64,000 nucleotides of DNA from WTFY01 sp965203725 (GTDB lineage Bacteria > Pseudomonadota > Gammaproteobacteria > UBA4575). Below, piece by piece: positions 15,642 to 24,218 of this stretch. Under the pieces are notes generated by a model, which saw nothing but the letters and a program-made list of their open reading frames with translations, ran no database searches and was not told the origin of the DNA. Every line of letters starts with the position of its first letter. The first letter of the stretch is position 1. The translations under genes were made by a program, and so were the position numbers. The DNA lies in contig CBDBDH010000002.1 of the NCBI GenBank assembly GCA_965203725.1, positions 682,001 to 746,000 of the forward strand. The letters run 5' to 3'.

Positions 15642-17066
15642 ATGTCCACGGTTCCACTGGTCCCGGTCGTATTATCCGGGGGGTCGGGCACACGCCTGTG
15701 GCCGCTCTCTAGAAAGCTGTACCCGAAGCAGTTCATTCCCCTCAGGGCGGGCAAGAGCCTGTTTCAGTCCACCGTCGAGCGCCTGCAGGCGCTGGGGCAT
15801 GCCGATGAACTGCTGGTGATCTGCAACGAGGAGCACCGTTTCATGGCCGCCGAACAGTTGCGCCTGTCCGGCCTGGAACACCCGGCCATCATCCTGGAGC
15901 CCGAGGGACGCAACACGGCCCCGGCCATCGCCATCGCGGCCCTGCATGCACTGGAGCAAAATGCCGATGCCCAGCTGCTGATCCTGCCGGCCGATCACCT
16001 CGTGCAGGATCTGGAGAAATTCGCACAGGCGCTCACGGCCGCCCGCCAGGGCGCGGAGAAGCGGCTGGTGGCGTTCGGTGTGCAGCCGCGCCGTGCCGAG
16101 ACCGGCTATGGGTACATCCGGTTCAAGAGCGCGGACGAGGACGGACCCGACGCGGTCCTTGAGGTCGAGGAGTTCGTGGAAAAGCCGGATGGCGAAACCG
16201 CCAGGGCGTACCTTGAAAACGGGGATTACCTGTGGAACAGCGGCATGTTCGTGTTTTCCGCACAGCTGTACATCCAGGAAGTCAGGCGCCTGCACACGGA
16301 CATTTTTGATGCCTGCCGGGCGGCCCACGAGGGACGCCGGCAGGACTTCGATTTCATCCACCTGGACGCCGAGGCCTTTTTGCGCGCACCCGGGATCTCG
16401 GTGGATTACGCGGTCATGGAGAAAACGGACAAGGCCGCCGTGGTTCGCCTGGACAGTGACTGGAGCGATATCGGCTCCTGGCATGCGCTGTGGGACTCGC
16501 TCGAAAAGGATTCCGGCGGCAATGCCACCTCGGGAGATGTCATCGCCGAGGACTGCAAGGGCTGCTACATCCATGCCAGTCACCGCCTGGTGGCCGCGGT
16601 GGGCACCGAGGACCTGGTCGTGGCGGAAACCGCGGATGCCATCCTCGTGGCCCCGCGCGAGCGCGCCCAGGAGGTCAAGGACATCGTTGCCGGGCTCAAG
16701 GACGAGGCGCGGGGCGAGGTCGAGGTGCATCGCAAGGTGTACCGGCCCTGGGGCGCGTACGAGACCGTCGATACCGAAGACCGCTTCCAGGTGAAGCGCA
16801 TCACGGTCAATCCGGGCCAGTCGCTTTCCCTGCAGATGCACCGTCACCGCGCCGAACACTGGGTGGTGGTCAGGGGCCGGGCGCAGATCACCCGGGGCGA
16901 GGACACGTTCGAACTGGGTGAAAACGAGTCGACCTACATTCCCGCAGGCACCCGGCACCGCCTGGAAAACCCGGGCACGGAGCCGCTCGAGCTGATTGAA
17001 GTGCAGTCAGGCTCGTACCTGGGCGAGGACGACATCGTACGTTTCGAGGATGCCTATGGGCGCTGA
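15642..17066 (+). CDS. manC: Mannose-1-phosphate guanylyltransferase / mannose-6-phosphate isomerase
   Basis: 474 codons, the length of bifunctional AlgA/ManC/XanB enzymes that make GDP-mannose for surface polysaccharides. The nucleotidyltransferase half begins VPVVLSGGSGTRLWPLSRK with PKQ at 28-30, and has FVEKPDGE in the middle. The C-terminal cupin (about 350-474) carries the isomerase site with QMHRHRAEHWVVV. It stands alone between lnt and leuS with no other polysaccharide genes nearby. Confidence 0.93.
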   Translation: MSTVPLVPVVLSGGSGTRLWPLSRKLYPKQFIPLRAGKSLFQSTVERLQALGHADELLVICNEEHRFMAAEQLRLSGLEHPAIILEPEGRNTAPAIAIAALHALEQNADAQLLILPADHLVQDLEKFAQALTAARQGAEKRLVAFGVQPRRAETGYGYIRFKSADEDGPDAVLEVEEFVEKPDGETARAYLENGDYLWNSGMFVFSAQLYIQEVRRLHTDIFDACRAAHEGRRQDFDFIHLDAEAFLRAPGISVDYAVMEKTDKAAVVRLDSDWSDIGSWHALWDSLEKDSGGNATSGDVIAEDCKGCYIHASHRLVAAVGTEDLVVAETADAILVAPRERAQEVKDIVAGLKDEARGEVEVHRKVYRPWGAYETVDTEDRFQVKRITVNPGQSLSLQMHRHRAEHWVVVRGRAQITRGEDTFELGENESTYIPAGTRHRLENPGTEPLELIEVQSGSYLGEDDIVRFEDAYGR

Positions 17067-17113
17067 CCATTCGCCTCGACGCGTTCATGCACGCCAACGG
17101 ATACCGGTCATCG

Positions 17114-19573
17114 ATGCAAGCCACGTATAACCCGCGCGATCTCGAGCCGCAGGTCCAGCAGGAGTGGGAATCGCAGGGCTCCTTTGAAGTGGTGGAGGAC
17201 CCGCAGCGCGAAAAATTCTACTGCCTGTCCATGTTCCCCTATCCAAGCGGACACCTGCACATCGGGCATGTCCGCAATTACACCATCGGCGATGTCATCA
17301 GCCGCTTCCAGCGCATGCAGGGCAAGAACGTCATGCAGCCGATGGGCTGGGATGCCTTCGGCCTGCCGGCGGAGAATGCGGCCATCGAGAACCGGGTCCC
17401 GCCCGCCCAATGGACCTACGAAAACATCCGCTACATGCGAGACCAGCTCAAGCGCCTCGGCTTCGCCTACGACTGGAGCCGCGAGTTGGCCACCTGCCGT
17501 CCGGAATACTACCGCTGGGAACAGTGGTTTTTCACGCGGCTCTTCGAGAAGGACCTGGTCTACAAGAAGAAGGCCATCGTCAACTGGGACCCGGTGGACC
17601 AGACCGTGCTGGCCAACGAGCAGGTGATCGAAGGGCGCGGCTGGCGTTCCGGGGCCGTGATCGAGCGCAAGGAAGTGACCCAGTGGTTTCTGAAAATCAC
17701 CGCCTATGCCGAGGAGCTGCTGGGCGACCTGGAGCGCCTGGAGGGCTGGCCGGAACGGGTCAAGACCATGCAGGCCAACTGGATCGGACGCTCGCAGGGC
17801 GTGGAAATCGTCTTTTCCGTGCAGGACCGGCAGGACCTGCAGGTATACACCACGCGCCCCGATACCCTGTTCGGCGTCACCTGTCTCGCACTCGCCCCCG
17901 AGCACCCGCTGGCCGTGCATGCCGGAGAAAACTCCCCGGACGTGGCAGATTTTCTAAAGGAGTGCACCCGCACGCGGATCTCCGAGGCACAGATCAGTAC
18001 CCTGGAGAAGCAGGGGGTCGACACGGGCCTGCACGCCGTGCATCCGCTGACCGGCGAGAAAATTCCGGTCTGGGTCGCCAACTTCGTCCTCATCGAGTAC
18101 GGCTCGGGCGCGGTGATGACGGTGCCCGCCCACGACCAGCGCGACTGGGAATTTGCCACCAAGTACCGCCTGCCCATCAAGCCGGTCGTGTTTCCGGAGC
18201 GCGACAGTCCCGACATCGACCTGTCCGGGGGCGCCTTCATCGAGAAGGGCTGGCTGCGCCATTCCGGGCAATTCGACGGGCTCGATTCCCGCCAGGCCTT
18301 CGATGCCATTGCCGGTGTGCTGGAATCCGAGGGAACGGGACAGCGGCAGGTGAACTACCGCCTGCGTGACTGGGGCATCTCCCGCCAGCGCTACTGGGGC
18401 TGCCCCATCCCGGTGATTCACTGCGATCACTGCGGGATCGTGCCGGTGCCGGAAGAGGACCTGCCGGTGCGCCTGCCGGAGGAGGTGGACTTCGACGGGG
18501 CCGTCTCGCCCCTGAAATCCATGGCCGCCTTCCATGCCGTCGAGTGCCCGAAGTGCAAGGCCCCGGCCACCCGGGAAACGGACACGTTCGATACCTTTTT
18601 CGAGTCCAGCTGGTACTTCGCACGCTACTGCTGCGTGGGCAACGAGACCGCTATGCTGGACGAGCGGGTGCAGTACTGGATGCCGGTGGACCAGTATGTC
18701 GGGGGCATCGAGCATGCCGTGCTGCACCTCCTGTATGCCCGGTTTTTCAACAAGCTGATGCGTGACATGGGGCTGTGCGAAAACGACGAGCCCTTCATGA
18801 AGCTGCTGACCCAGGGCATGGTGCTGAAGGACGGCACGAAGATGTCCAAGTCCAAGGGCAACACCGTGGACCCCGAGGCACTGATCAACCGGTACGGGGC
18901 GGACACCGTGCGCCTGTTCGTGATGTTTGCCGCCCCGCCCGAGCACACCATGGAGTGGTCGGATACCGCGGTCGAGGGCGCGCACCGTTTCATCAACCGG
19001 CTGTGGCGCATGACCGGGGACCATGCCGGGCTTGGCACCGTGGATGCGGCCGGCGTTAAGGCAGGCGATCTGGATGAAACCCAGGTGAAGCTGCGCCGCA
19101 AGATCCACGAAACCATCCGCAAGGTCACCGACGACATGGGCCGGCGCCATGCCTTCAATACCGCCATCGCCGCGAACATGGAACTGGTGAACGAGGTGAA
19201 CGGCTTCGAGGACCGCTCAGCGACCGGGCGCGCCATCTGCCAGGAGGCCCTGGAATCGGTGGTGCTGATGCTCGCACCTGTCCTGCCGCACGTCTGTCAC
19301 GTATTATGGCAGCGGCTCGGCCATGAGGAGCCGGTCGACAAGGCGGCTTGGCCCCGCGTGGATGAGCAGGCCTTGGAAAAGGACGTCATCGACATGGTGG
19401 TGCAGGTCAATGGCAAAAAGCGTGCATCCATACAGGTCCCCGCCGGCATGGACAGCGCCGGAATCGAGAAGCTGGCCCTGGATCACGAGAACATCATGCG
19501 CTTTGTCGAGAACAAAAAGATTGCGAAAATCATCGTCGTGCCCCATCGCATCGTCAATATCGTTGTACACTAG
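17114..19573 (+). CDS. leuS: Leucyl-tRNA synthetase
   Basis: 819 codons from ATG 17114 (MQATYNPRDLEPQVQQEW); an earlier in-frame ATG at 17087 adds nine residues with no support. It is a class I synthetase: HIGH at 49-52 (PSGHLHIGHVRNY) and KMSKS at 576-580. The CP1 editing domain (about 220-415) removes misacylated isoleucine and norvaline and contains the Thr-rich TRPDTLFG. A zinc-type motif CPKCKAP lies in the catalytic insert. lptE follows directly, as in most gammaproteobacteria. Confidence 0.98.
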   Translation: MQATYNPRDLEPQVQQEWESQGSFEVVEDPQREKFYCLSMFPYPSGHLHIGHVRNYTIGDVISRFQRMQGKNVMQPMGWDAFGLPAENAAIENRVPPAQWTYENIRYMRDQLKRLGFAYDWSRELATCRPEYYRWEQWFFTRLFEKDLVYKKKAIVNWDPVDQTVLANEQVIEGRGWRSGAVIERKEVTQWFLKITAYAEELLGDLERLEGWPERVKTMQANWIGRSQGVEIVFSVQDRQDLQVYTTRPDTLFGVTCLALAPEHPLAVHAGENSPDVADFLKECTRTRISEAQISTLEKQGVDTGLHAVHPLTGEKIPVWVANFVLIEYGSGAVMTVPAHDQRDWEFATKYRLPIKPVVFPERDSPDIDLSGGAFIEKGWLRHSGQFDGLDSRQAFDAIAGVLESEGTGQRQVNYRLRDWGISRQRYWGCPIPVIHCDHCGIVPVPEEDLPVRLPEEVDFDGAVSPLKSMAAFHAVECPKCKAPATRETDTFDTFFESSWYFARYCCVGNETAMLDERVQYWMPVDQYVGGIEHAVLHLLYARFFNKLMRDMGLCENDEPFMKLLTQGMVLKDGTKMSKSKGNTVDPEALINRYGADTVRLFVMFAAPPEHTMEWSDTAVEGAHRFINRLWRMTGDHAGLGTVDAAGVKAGDLDETQVKLRRKIHETIRKVTDDMGRRHAFNTAIAANMELVNEVNGFEDRSATGRAICQEALESVVLMLAPVLPHVCHVLWQRLGHEEPVDKAAWPRVDEQALEKDVIDMVVQVNGKKRASIQVPAGMDSAGIEKLALDHENIMRFVENKKIAKIIVVPHRIVNIVVH

Positions 19574-19577
19574 TAAG

Positions 19578-20075
19578 ATGCGCTGTTTCACGGCATTCAT
19601 GGCATCGACCCTGGTTCTGCTCAGCCTCCTGCCGGGCTGCGGGTTCCGTCTTGCCGGCAGCACGGACCCTTCCGGCCTGCAGGATGTTTCCGTGCACGGG
19701 GGATCTTCAAGCCGGGAGCTGGTGCATCTCGTGCGCCAATCGCTGAGGTCCGGCCAGGTCAACGTGGTGGAGCCGGACGGTGCTGCCATCCGCCTGGACA
19801 TCGTCTCCGAGGAGACGGCCCGGGAAGTGCTTTCACTGGATGCCAGCGGCAAGGCCCGCGAATATGACCTGATGCTCGATGTTGCCTTCGACCTCAGGCG
19901 CGCGCAGCACAGTGATTCGCTCACCCGGCAGAAGATCCGGATTCACCGGGTGCTGGTGTTCGACAAGCATGATGTGGTGGGTTCCGACAGCGAGGAGCGG
20001 CAACTGCTGCGCGAGATGCGAAGGGAAGCGGCGCAGCGGATCGTGCGGCGCTTGCAGGCCATCCCCGCGGACTAG
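19578..20075 (+). CDS. lptE: LPS-assembly lipoprotein LptE
   Basis: 165 codons. LptE plugs the LptD barrel and delivers lipopolysaccharide to the outer membrane surface. A lipoprotein signal peptide is visible (residues 1-20, hydrophobic core STLVLLSLL) with the lipidated Cys at 21 (LPGC). The start of the mature part, GFRLAGS, matches LptE. It begins four bases after leuS. Sequence conservation in this family is low, so the call relies on lipobox, length and synteny together. Confidence 0.9.
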   Translation: MRCFTAFMASTLVLLSLLPGCGFRLAGSTDPSGLQDVSVHGGSSSRELVHLVRQSLRSGQVNVVEPDGAAIRLDIVSEETAREVLSLDASGKAREYDLMLDVAFDLRRAQHSDSLTRQKIRIHRVLVFDKHDVVGSDSEERQLLREMRREAAQRIVRRLQAIPAD

Positions 20076-20095
20076 CCGAAACCGGAACTCTTTCC

Positions 20096-20974
20096 TTACT
20101 TGATTTCGCCGAGGATGATCTTGGCGATGGCCGCCGAGTCCAGCTCGCCGTGGCCGGTTTCGACAATTTTCTCCAGGTAGTCGGCCACCAGGTTCGTGCC
20201 GGGGATGGCGATCCCGTTTTCCCTGGCACTGTGCAGGGCGATCCCCAGGTCCTTGTGGTGCAGTGCCGCCTTGAAGCCCGGCCGATAGGCATTGTCCAGC
20301 ATGCGCTGGCCGTGCACCTCGAGAATCCGGCTGTACGCGAATCCGCCCATCAGGGCATCGCGGACCTTGGCGGGGTCGACCCCGGAAGACCTCGCCAGCA
20401 GGAAGGCTTCGGCCACCGCGGCCATGGTCTGCGCGACCAGGATCTGGTTGCAGGCCTTGGCGACCTGTCCGGCGCCGTGATCGCCGACGTGCGTGATGTT
20501 CCCGCCCAGGCACTGAAGCACCGGCAACGCCTCGGCGAACAGGGCGTCCTTGCCGCCGACCATGATGGACAGGGTCCCCTCGATGGCGCCCTGTTCCCCG
20601 CCGGAGACCGGGGCATCCAGCATGTCGATGCCGTGGCGGCCCAGCTGCTGGGCCAGGCTTCGGGTTTGCTCCGGGGAGATCGTGCTCATGTCGATGACCA
20701 GGTGGCCTGCGCGCGCACCGTGAATGATGCCGGTATCGCCTGCCAGGATTTCCCGCACGTCGGGGGTGTCCGAGAGCATCGTGATGGTGATGTCGCAATG
20801 GCGTGCCAGCTCCGCGGGTGTGTCGAACCGGCCCGCGGGGTGGGCCTTGAAAGGCTGCAGCGAACCGGGGCTGCGTGCGTAGAAGGCGAGCTTGTAGTTG
20901 GCACGGATCAGGTTCATGGCCATGGGCCGTCCCATGATGCCCAGTCCGATCATGCCGATCGTCTCAATGTTCAT
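20096..20974 (-). CDS. Tartronate semialdehyde reductase-like NAD-binding dehydrogenase
   Basis: 292 codons from ATG 20974. A beta-hydroxyacid dehydrogenase: Rossmann motif GLGIMG at 10-15, substrate motif DAPVSGGE with SGG at 124-126, and catalytic Lys173 in GAGQVAKACNQ. The pattern resembles GarR/GlxR (2-hydroxy-3-oxopropionate reductase), but 3-hydroxyisobutyrate dehydrogenase cannot be excluded. It lies on the minus strand between lptE and holA, which are adjacent in many relatives, so it was probably inserted. No other glyoxylate-pathway genes are in the window. Confidence 0.85.
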   Translation of the reverse strand: MNIETIGMIGLGIMGRPMAMNLIRANYKLAFYARSPGSLQPFKAHPAGRFDTPAELARHCDITITMLSDTPDVREILAGDTGIIHGARAGHLVIDMSTISPEQTRSLAQQLGRHGIDMLDAPVSGGEQGAIEGTLSIMVGGKDALFAEALPVLQCLGGNITHVGDHGAGQVAKACNQILVAQTMAAVAEAFLLARSSGVDPAKVRDALMGGFAYSRILEVHGQRMLDNAYRPGFKAALHHKDLGIALHSARENGIAIPGTNLVADYLEKIVETGHGELDSAAIAKIILGEIK

Positions 20975-21092
20975 TGGTTTGGTGCCTGGCTTTGCAAAGC
21001 GCAAAGCTTACCACGAGGATTGTATTGTTCCCGGGCTTTCATGTAACGTTCGTACAGGGTTTCAGATACGCCGGTTCCTTGCCACCTCCCGC

Positions 21093-22094
21093 ATGCAATT
21101 ACGATTCTCACAACTGAAGGCCTGCCTTGAACGAACCTCGGTTGCGGCGTTGCTGGTGACCGGGGATGAGCCGTACCAGCACATGTTGGCCGTGGACATG
21201 TACCGCAGCCACCAGGAGAAGGCCGGCTTCACCGACAGGAAAATACTCACCGCCGAAACCGGGTTTGACTGGTCCGAACTGGAGGCTGCCGGGCACGCGC
21301 TGTCGCTGTTCGGCGAGCGCACCCTGGTCGACTTGCGCCTGCCGACCGGCAAACCGGGGGCCAGCGGCTCCAAGGCGGTCGCAGGCTTCCTGCAGGATAT
21401 GCATGCGGATGTCGCCTTGCTGGTGCAGGCCCCCCGCCTGGACCGCAGCACCATGAATTCCGCGTGGGTCAAGGCCATCGACCAGGCCGGGGCCCTGGTG
21501 CGGGTCTGGCCCCTGAACTACGCGGAAACGGAAAACTGGATCCGCAAGAAGCTGGGGGCCGAGGGCTTCAAGGCCGGGCGCGATGTCGTTGCCTTCATCG
21601 CCCAGCAGGTGGAGGGAAACCTGCTGGCGGCCCGCCAGGAGCTCGAGAAAATCGCCCTGATGGCCGAAGACAAGGCACTGACGCTGGACGCCGTCAGCCG
21701 GGTGATGACCGACAGCAGCCACTACTCCCTGAAGGAATTGACGGAGGTGCTGGCCACGCGGGAAACCGCACGGCTCGTGCGCATCCTGCGCGGGCTGGAA
21801 AAAGAAGACGTCAAGCCTCCCTTGCTGCTGTGGGCGATGACCGAGCAGGTCCGAAGAATCGCCAAGGCCCGGCAGGGCTCGTCCACGGCATCGTCGCGCA
21901 CCTCGAACCCGCTGGCCCGCCTGAGTCGCGTGCACCGGCAATGCGTGGGCGTGAGTGAACCTTCACGGGCCCCGGGGAGTGCGGATTTGCTGAGGCAATG
22001 CGCCTGGGTCGACCGGGTCATCAAGGGCCGGGGCGACGGAAATCCATGGCATGAACTGATACAATTGGGAATCGCCATACAACTGGCCGGGTAA
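21093..22094 (+). CDS. holA: DNA polymerase III delta subunit
   Basis: 333 codons from ATG 21093 (MQLRFSQLKACLERT). The delta subunit opens the beta clamp within the clamp loader. The family's N-terminal VTGDEPYQHMLAVD, the central KRLGAEGF-like region (IRKKLGAEGFKAGRDVVAFIAQQVEGNLLAARQELEKI) and the C-terminal region with LLWAMTEQVR are all present. The open frame continues upstream to 20898 but would overlap the divergent dehydrogenase and adds atypical residues. Confidence 0.95.
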   Translation: MQLRFSQLKACLERTSVAALLVTGDEPYQHMLAVDMYRSHQEKAGFTDRKILTAETGFDWSELEAAGHALSLFGERTLVDLRLPTGKPGASGSKAVAGFLQDMHADVALLVQAPRLDRSTMNSAWVKAIDQAGALVRVWPLNYAETENWIRKKLGAEGFKAGRDVVAFIAQQVEGNLLAARQELEKIALMAEDKALTLDAVSRVMTDSSHYSLKELTEVLATRETARLVRILRGLEKEDVKPPLLLWAMTEQVRRIAKARQGSSTASSRTSNPLARLSRVHRQCVGVSEPSRAPGSADLLRQCAWVDRVIKGRGDGNPWHELIQLGIAIQLAG

Positions 22095-22143
22095 GCGGCT
22101 ACCCGCGGGGCAGCACAACCTCGATCGACACACTTCAGCAGTC

Positions 22144-23427
22144 ATGGATAACACCGCAAAGGATCAAAACGGGTCAATGCAACGCTACATCGCCGAGGTC
22201 ACGCGGCGCGCGGCGGCTGCAAAAAGCGAGATCGCGCATGCCACGCCCGAGCAGAAGAACCGGGCCCTGAGGGAGATCGGCGAGCAGATTCTTGCCTCGA
22301 GCGACATGCTCCGGGAGAAAAACGGGCAGGATCTCGAGGCAGGCCGCGAACACGGCCTCGACGCGGCCCTGCTGGACCGCCTGGAGCTGACCGACGGGCG
22401 CATCCGGGCCATGGCCGAGGGCCTGGAACAGGTGGCCCTCTTGCCGGACCCGGTGGGCGAGAAGACCCCGATGGAAGCGCGCCCCAGCGGCATCCGGGTC
22501 GGAAAGATGCGTGTCGCCATCGGCGTGATCCTGATCATCTACGAGTCGCGTCCCAACGTCACGGCAGACGCCGCCGCGCTGTGCCTCAAGTCCGGCAATG
22601 CCGCCATCCTGCGAGGCGGCTCCGAAGCCCTGCATTCCAATCATGCCATCGCAAGCTGCATCCACGCGGGCCTGGATAGGGCGGGGTTGTCCAGGGATAT
22701 CGTCCAGGTGATCGAAACGCCGGACCGCGAGGCGGTCGGGGAACTGCTGCGCGCCCGCCAGGACATCGACATCGTCATTCCCCGGGGAGGCAAGGGCCTC
22801 ATCGAGCGGATCATCCGGGACTCGTCGATTCCACTGATCAAGCATTTGCACGGGGTCTGCCATGTTTACATTCACGAGCAGGCCGATGCGGACATGGCGG
22901 TTGCTATCGCGGTCAATGCTAAGACCCAGCGCTTCGGGGTCTGCAATGCCATGGAAACCCTGCTGGTGGATGAGGCCATTGCCGGTGAAGTCCTGCCCAG
23001 GATCAAGGCCCAGCTGGACCAAAAGGCCGTCGAAGTACGTGGTTGCGAGAAGACTTGCACATTGTTGGAAGGGATTTCAGCGGCCAGCGAGGACGACTGG
23101 TATGAAGAGTACCTGGGACCGGTGCTGTCCGTTCGTGTCGTGGATGGCATGACACAGGCCATCGATCACATCGCCACCTACGGCTCGCAGCACACCGATG
23201 CAATCGTCACGGACAACGATGATGTCGCACAAAAGTTCTTGCAGGAAGTGGACTCCAGCTCGGTGATGGTCAATGCATCGACGCGCTTTGCGGATGGTTT
23301 TGAATACGGCCTGGGCGCAGAAATCGGGATCAGTACAGACAAGCTGCACGTTCGCGGGCCGGTCGGCCTGGAGGGGCTGACCACCCAGAAGTTCATTGTG
23401 CTCGGGGATGGGAATGTACGTGAATAG
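22144..23427 (+). CDS. proA: Glutamate-5-semialdehyde dehydrogenase (gamma-glutamyl phosphate reductase)
   Basis: 427 codons. ProA reduces gamma-glutamyl phosphate with NADPH in proline synthesis. The aldehyde-dehydrogenase fold shows the nucleotide-binding IYESRPNVTADAAALCLKSGNA and the catalytic Cys267 in FGVCNAMETLLV. The C-terminal NASTRFADGFEYGLGAEIGIS block is diagnostic. It lies just before nadD, as in pseudomonads; proB is not in the window. Confidence 0.97.
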   Translation: MDNTAKDQNGSMQRYIAEVTRRAAAAKSEIAHATPEQKNRALREIGEQILASSDMLREKNGQDLEAGREHGLDAALLDRLELTDGRIRAMAEGLEQVALLPDPVGEKTPMEARPSGIRVGKMRVAIGVILIIYESRPNVTADAAALCLKSGNAAILRGGSEALHSNHAIASCIHAGLDRAGLSRDIVQVIETPDREAVGELLRARQDIDIVIPRGGKGLIERIIRDSSIPLIKHLHGVCHVYIHEQADADMAVAIAVNAKTQRFGVCNAMETLLVDEAIAGEVLPRIKAQLDQKAVEVRGCEKTCTLLEGISAASEDDWYEEYLGPVLSVRVVDGMTQAIDHIATYGSQHTDAIVTDNDDVAQKFLQEVDSSSVMVNASTRFADGFEYGLGAEIGISTDKLHVRGPVGLEGLTTQKFIVLGDGNVRE

Positions 23428-23450
23428 CGGTCGCGGTCTCCGGGAATCTC

Positions 23451-24149
23451 ATGCTGGATCGGCAGGCTGGCATTTGCTGTCCGGATCGGATTGATCGGAA
23501 TACCGATGTGTTGGGCATATTCGGCGGGGCGTTTGACCCGGTTCATTTCGGACACATAAAGCCGGCCATGGCGCTGCAGGCGCGTTTTGGCTTTGAGCAA
23601 ATCCGCTTCATCCCGTGCCGGCAGGCTCCTCACAAGACAGCCGCAGGCGCCAGTGCACAGCACCGACGGGACATGCTCGGTCTTGTGACCCACTCCATTC
23701 CTGAATTCATCGTTGACGATCGCGAGTTACGACGGCCCGGTCCGTCTTACACGATTGATACGCTGAGGGAACTTCGCGAGGAAATCGGCACCACACAGAT
23801 ACTGGTCCTGATCCTCGGGGTGGATGCCTTTGCGGATTTTTGCAGCTGGCACAAATATGATGAAATTCTGTCCATTTGTCATATCATGTTGTTACGTCGT
23901 CCCGGCTACAGGCTTGCGGACCAGGGTTGCGAGCATGTGCTCTATGAAAAGCACGGGACGGATCAGATAACGCAAGTTCTCGAGGCTGCGCATGGATCGA
24001 TCTACCTCAGTGATGAACAGGAATTCGACATCTCCTCTTCGGTTATCCGCCGGTGTGTCGCCGAAGGCCGCCAGCCCCGCTACCTGCTGCCGGGCAACGT
24101 ATGGAACTATATCCGCAAGCATGATCTGTACCGGGACCCGCCAGCATGA
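23451..24149 (+). CDS. nadD: Nicotinate-nucleotide adenylyltransferase
   Basis: 232 codons from ATG 23451; a GTG at 23508 would start the protein just before the first strand (VLGIFGG) and may be the true start, since residues 1-19 look non-conserved. NadD makes deamido-NAD from nicotinate mononucleotide and ATP. The nucleotidyltransferase motif GIFGGAFDPVHFGH and the C-terminal ISSSVIR motif are present. In most relatives rsfS and rlmH follow; here rng follows after 69 bases. Confidence 0.94.
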   Translation: MLDRQAGICCPDRIDRNTDVLGIFGGAFDPVHFGHIKPAMALQARFGFEQIRFIPCRQAPHKTAAGASAQHRRDMLGLVTHSIPEFIVDDRELRRPGPSYTIDTLRELREEIGTTQILVLILGVDAFADFCSWHKYDEILSICHIMLLRRPGYRLADQGCEHVLYEKHGTDQITQVLEAAHGSIYLSDEQEFDISSSVIRRCVAEGRQPRYLLPGNVWNYIRKHDLYRDPPA

Positions 24150-24218
24150 ATGTCCTTCGCCGGAAATCCGGCCCGGGGCCGCCATCGTGCCATGCCACGG
24201 GGCGGGGTGAATACCGCA

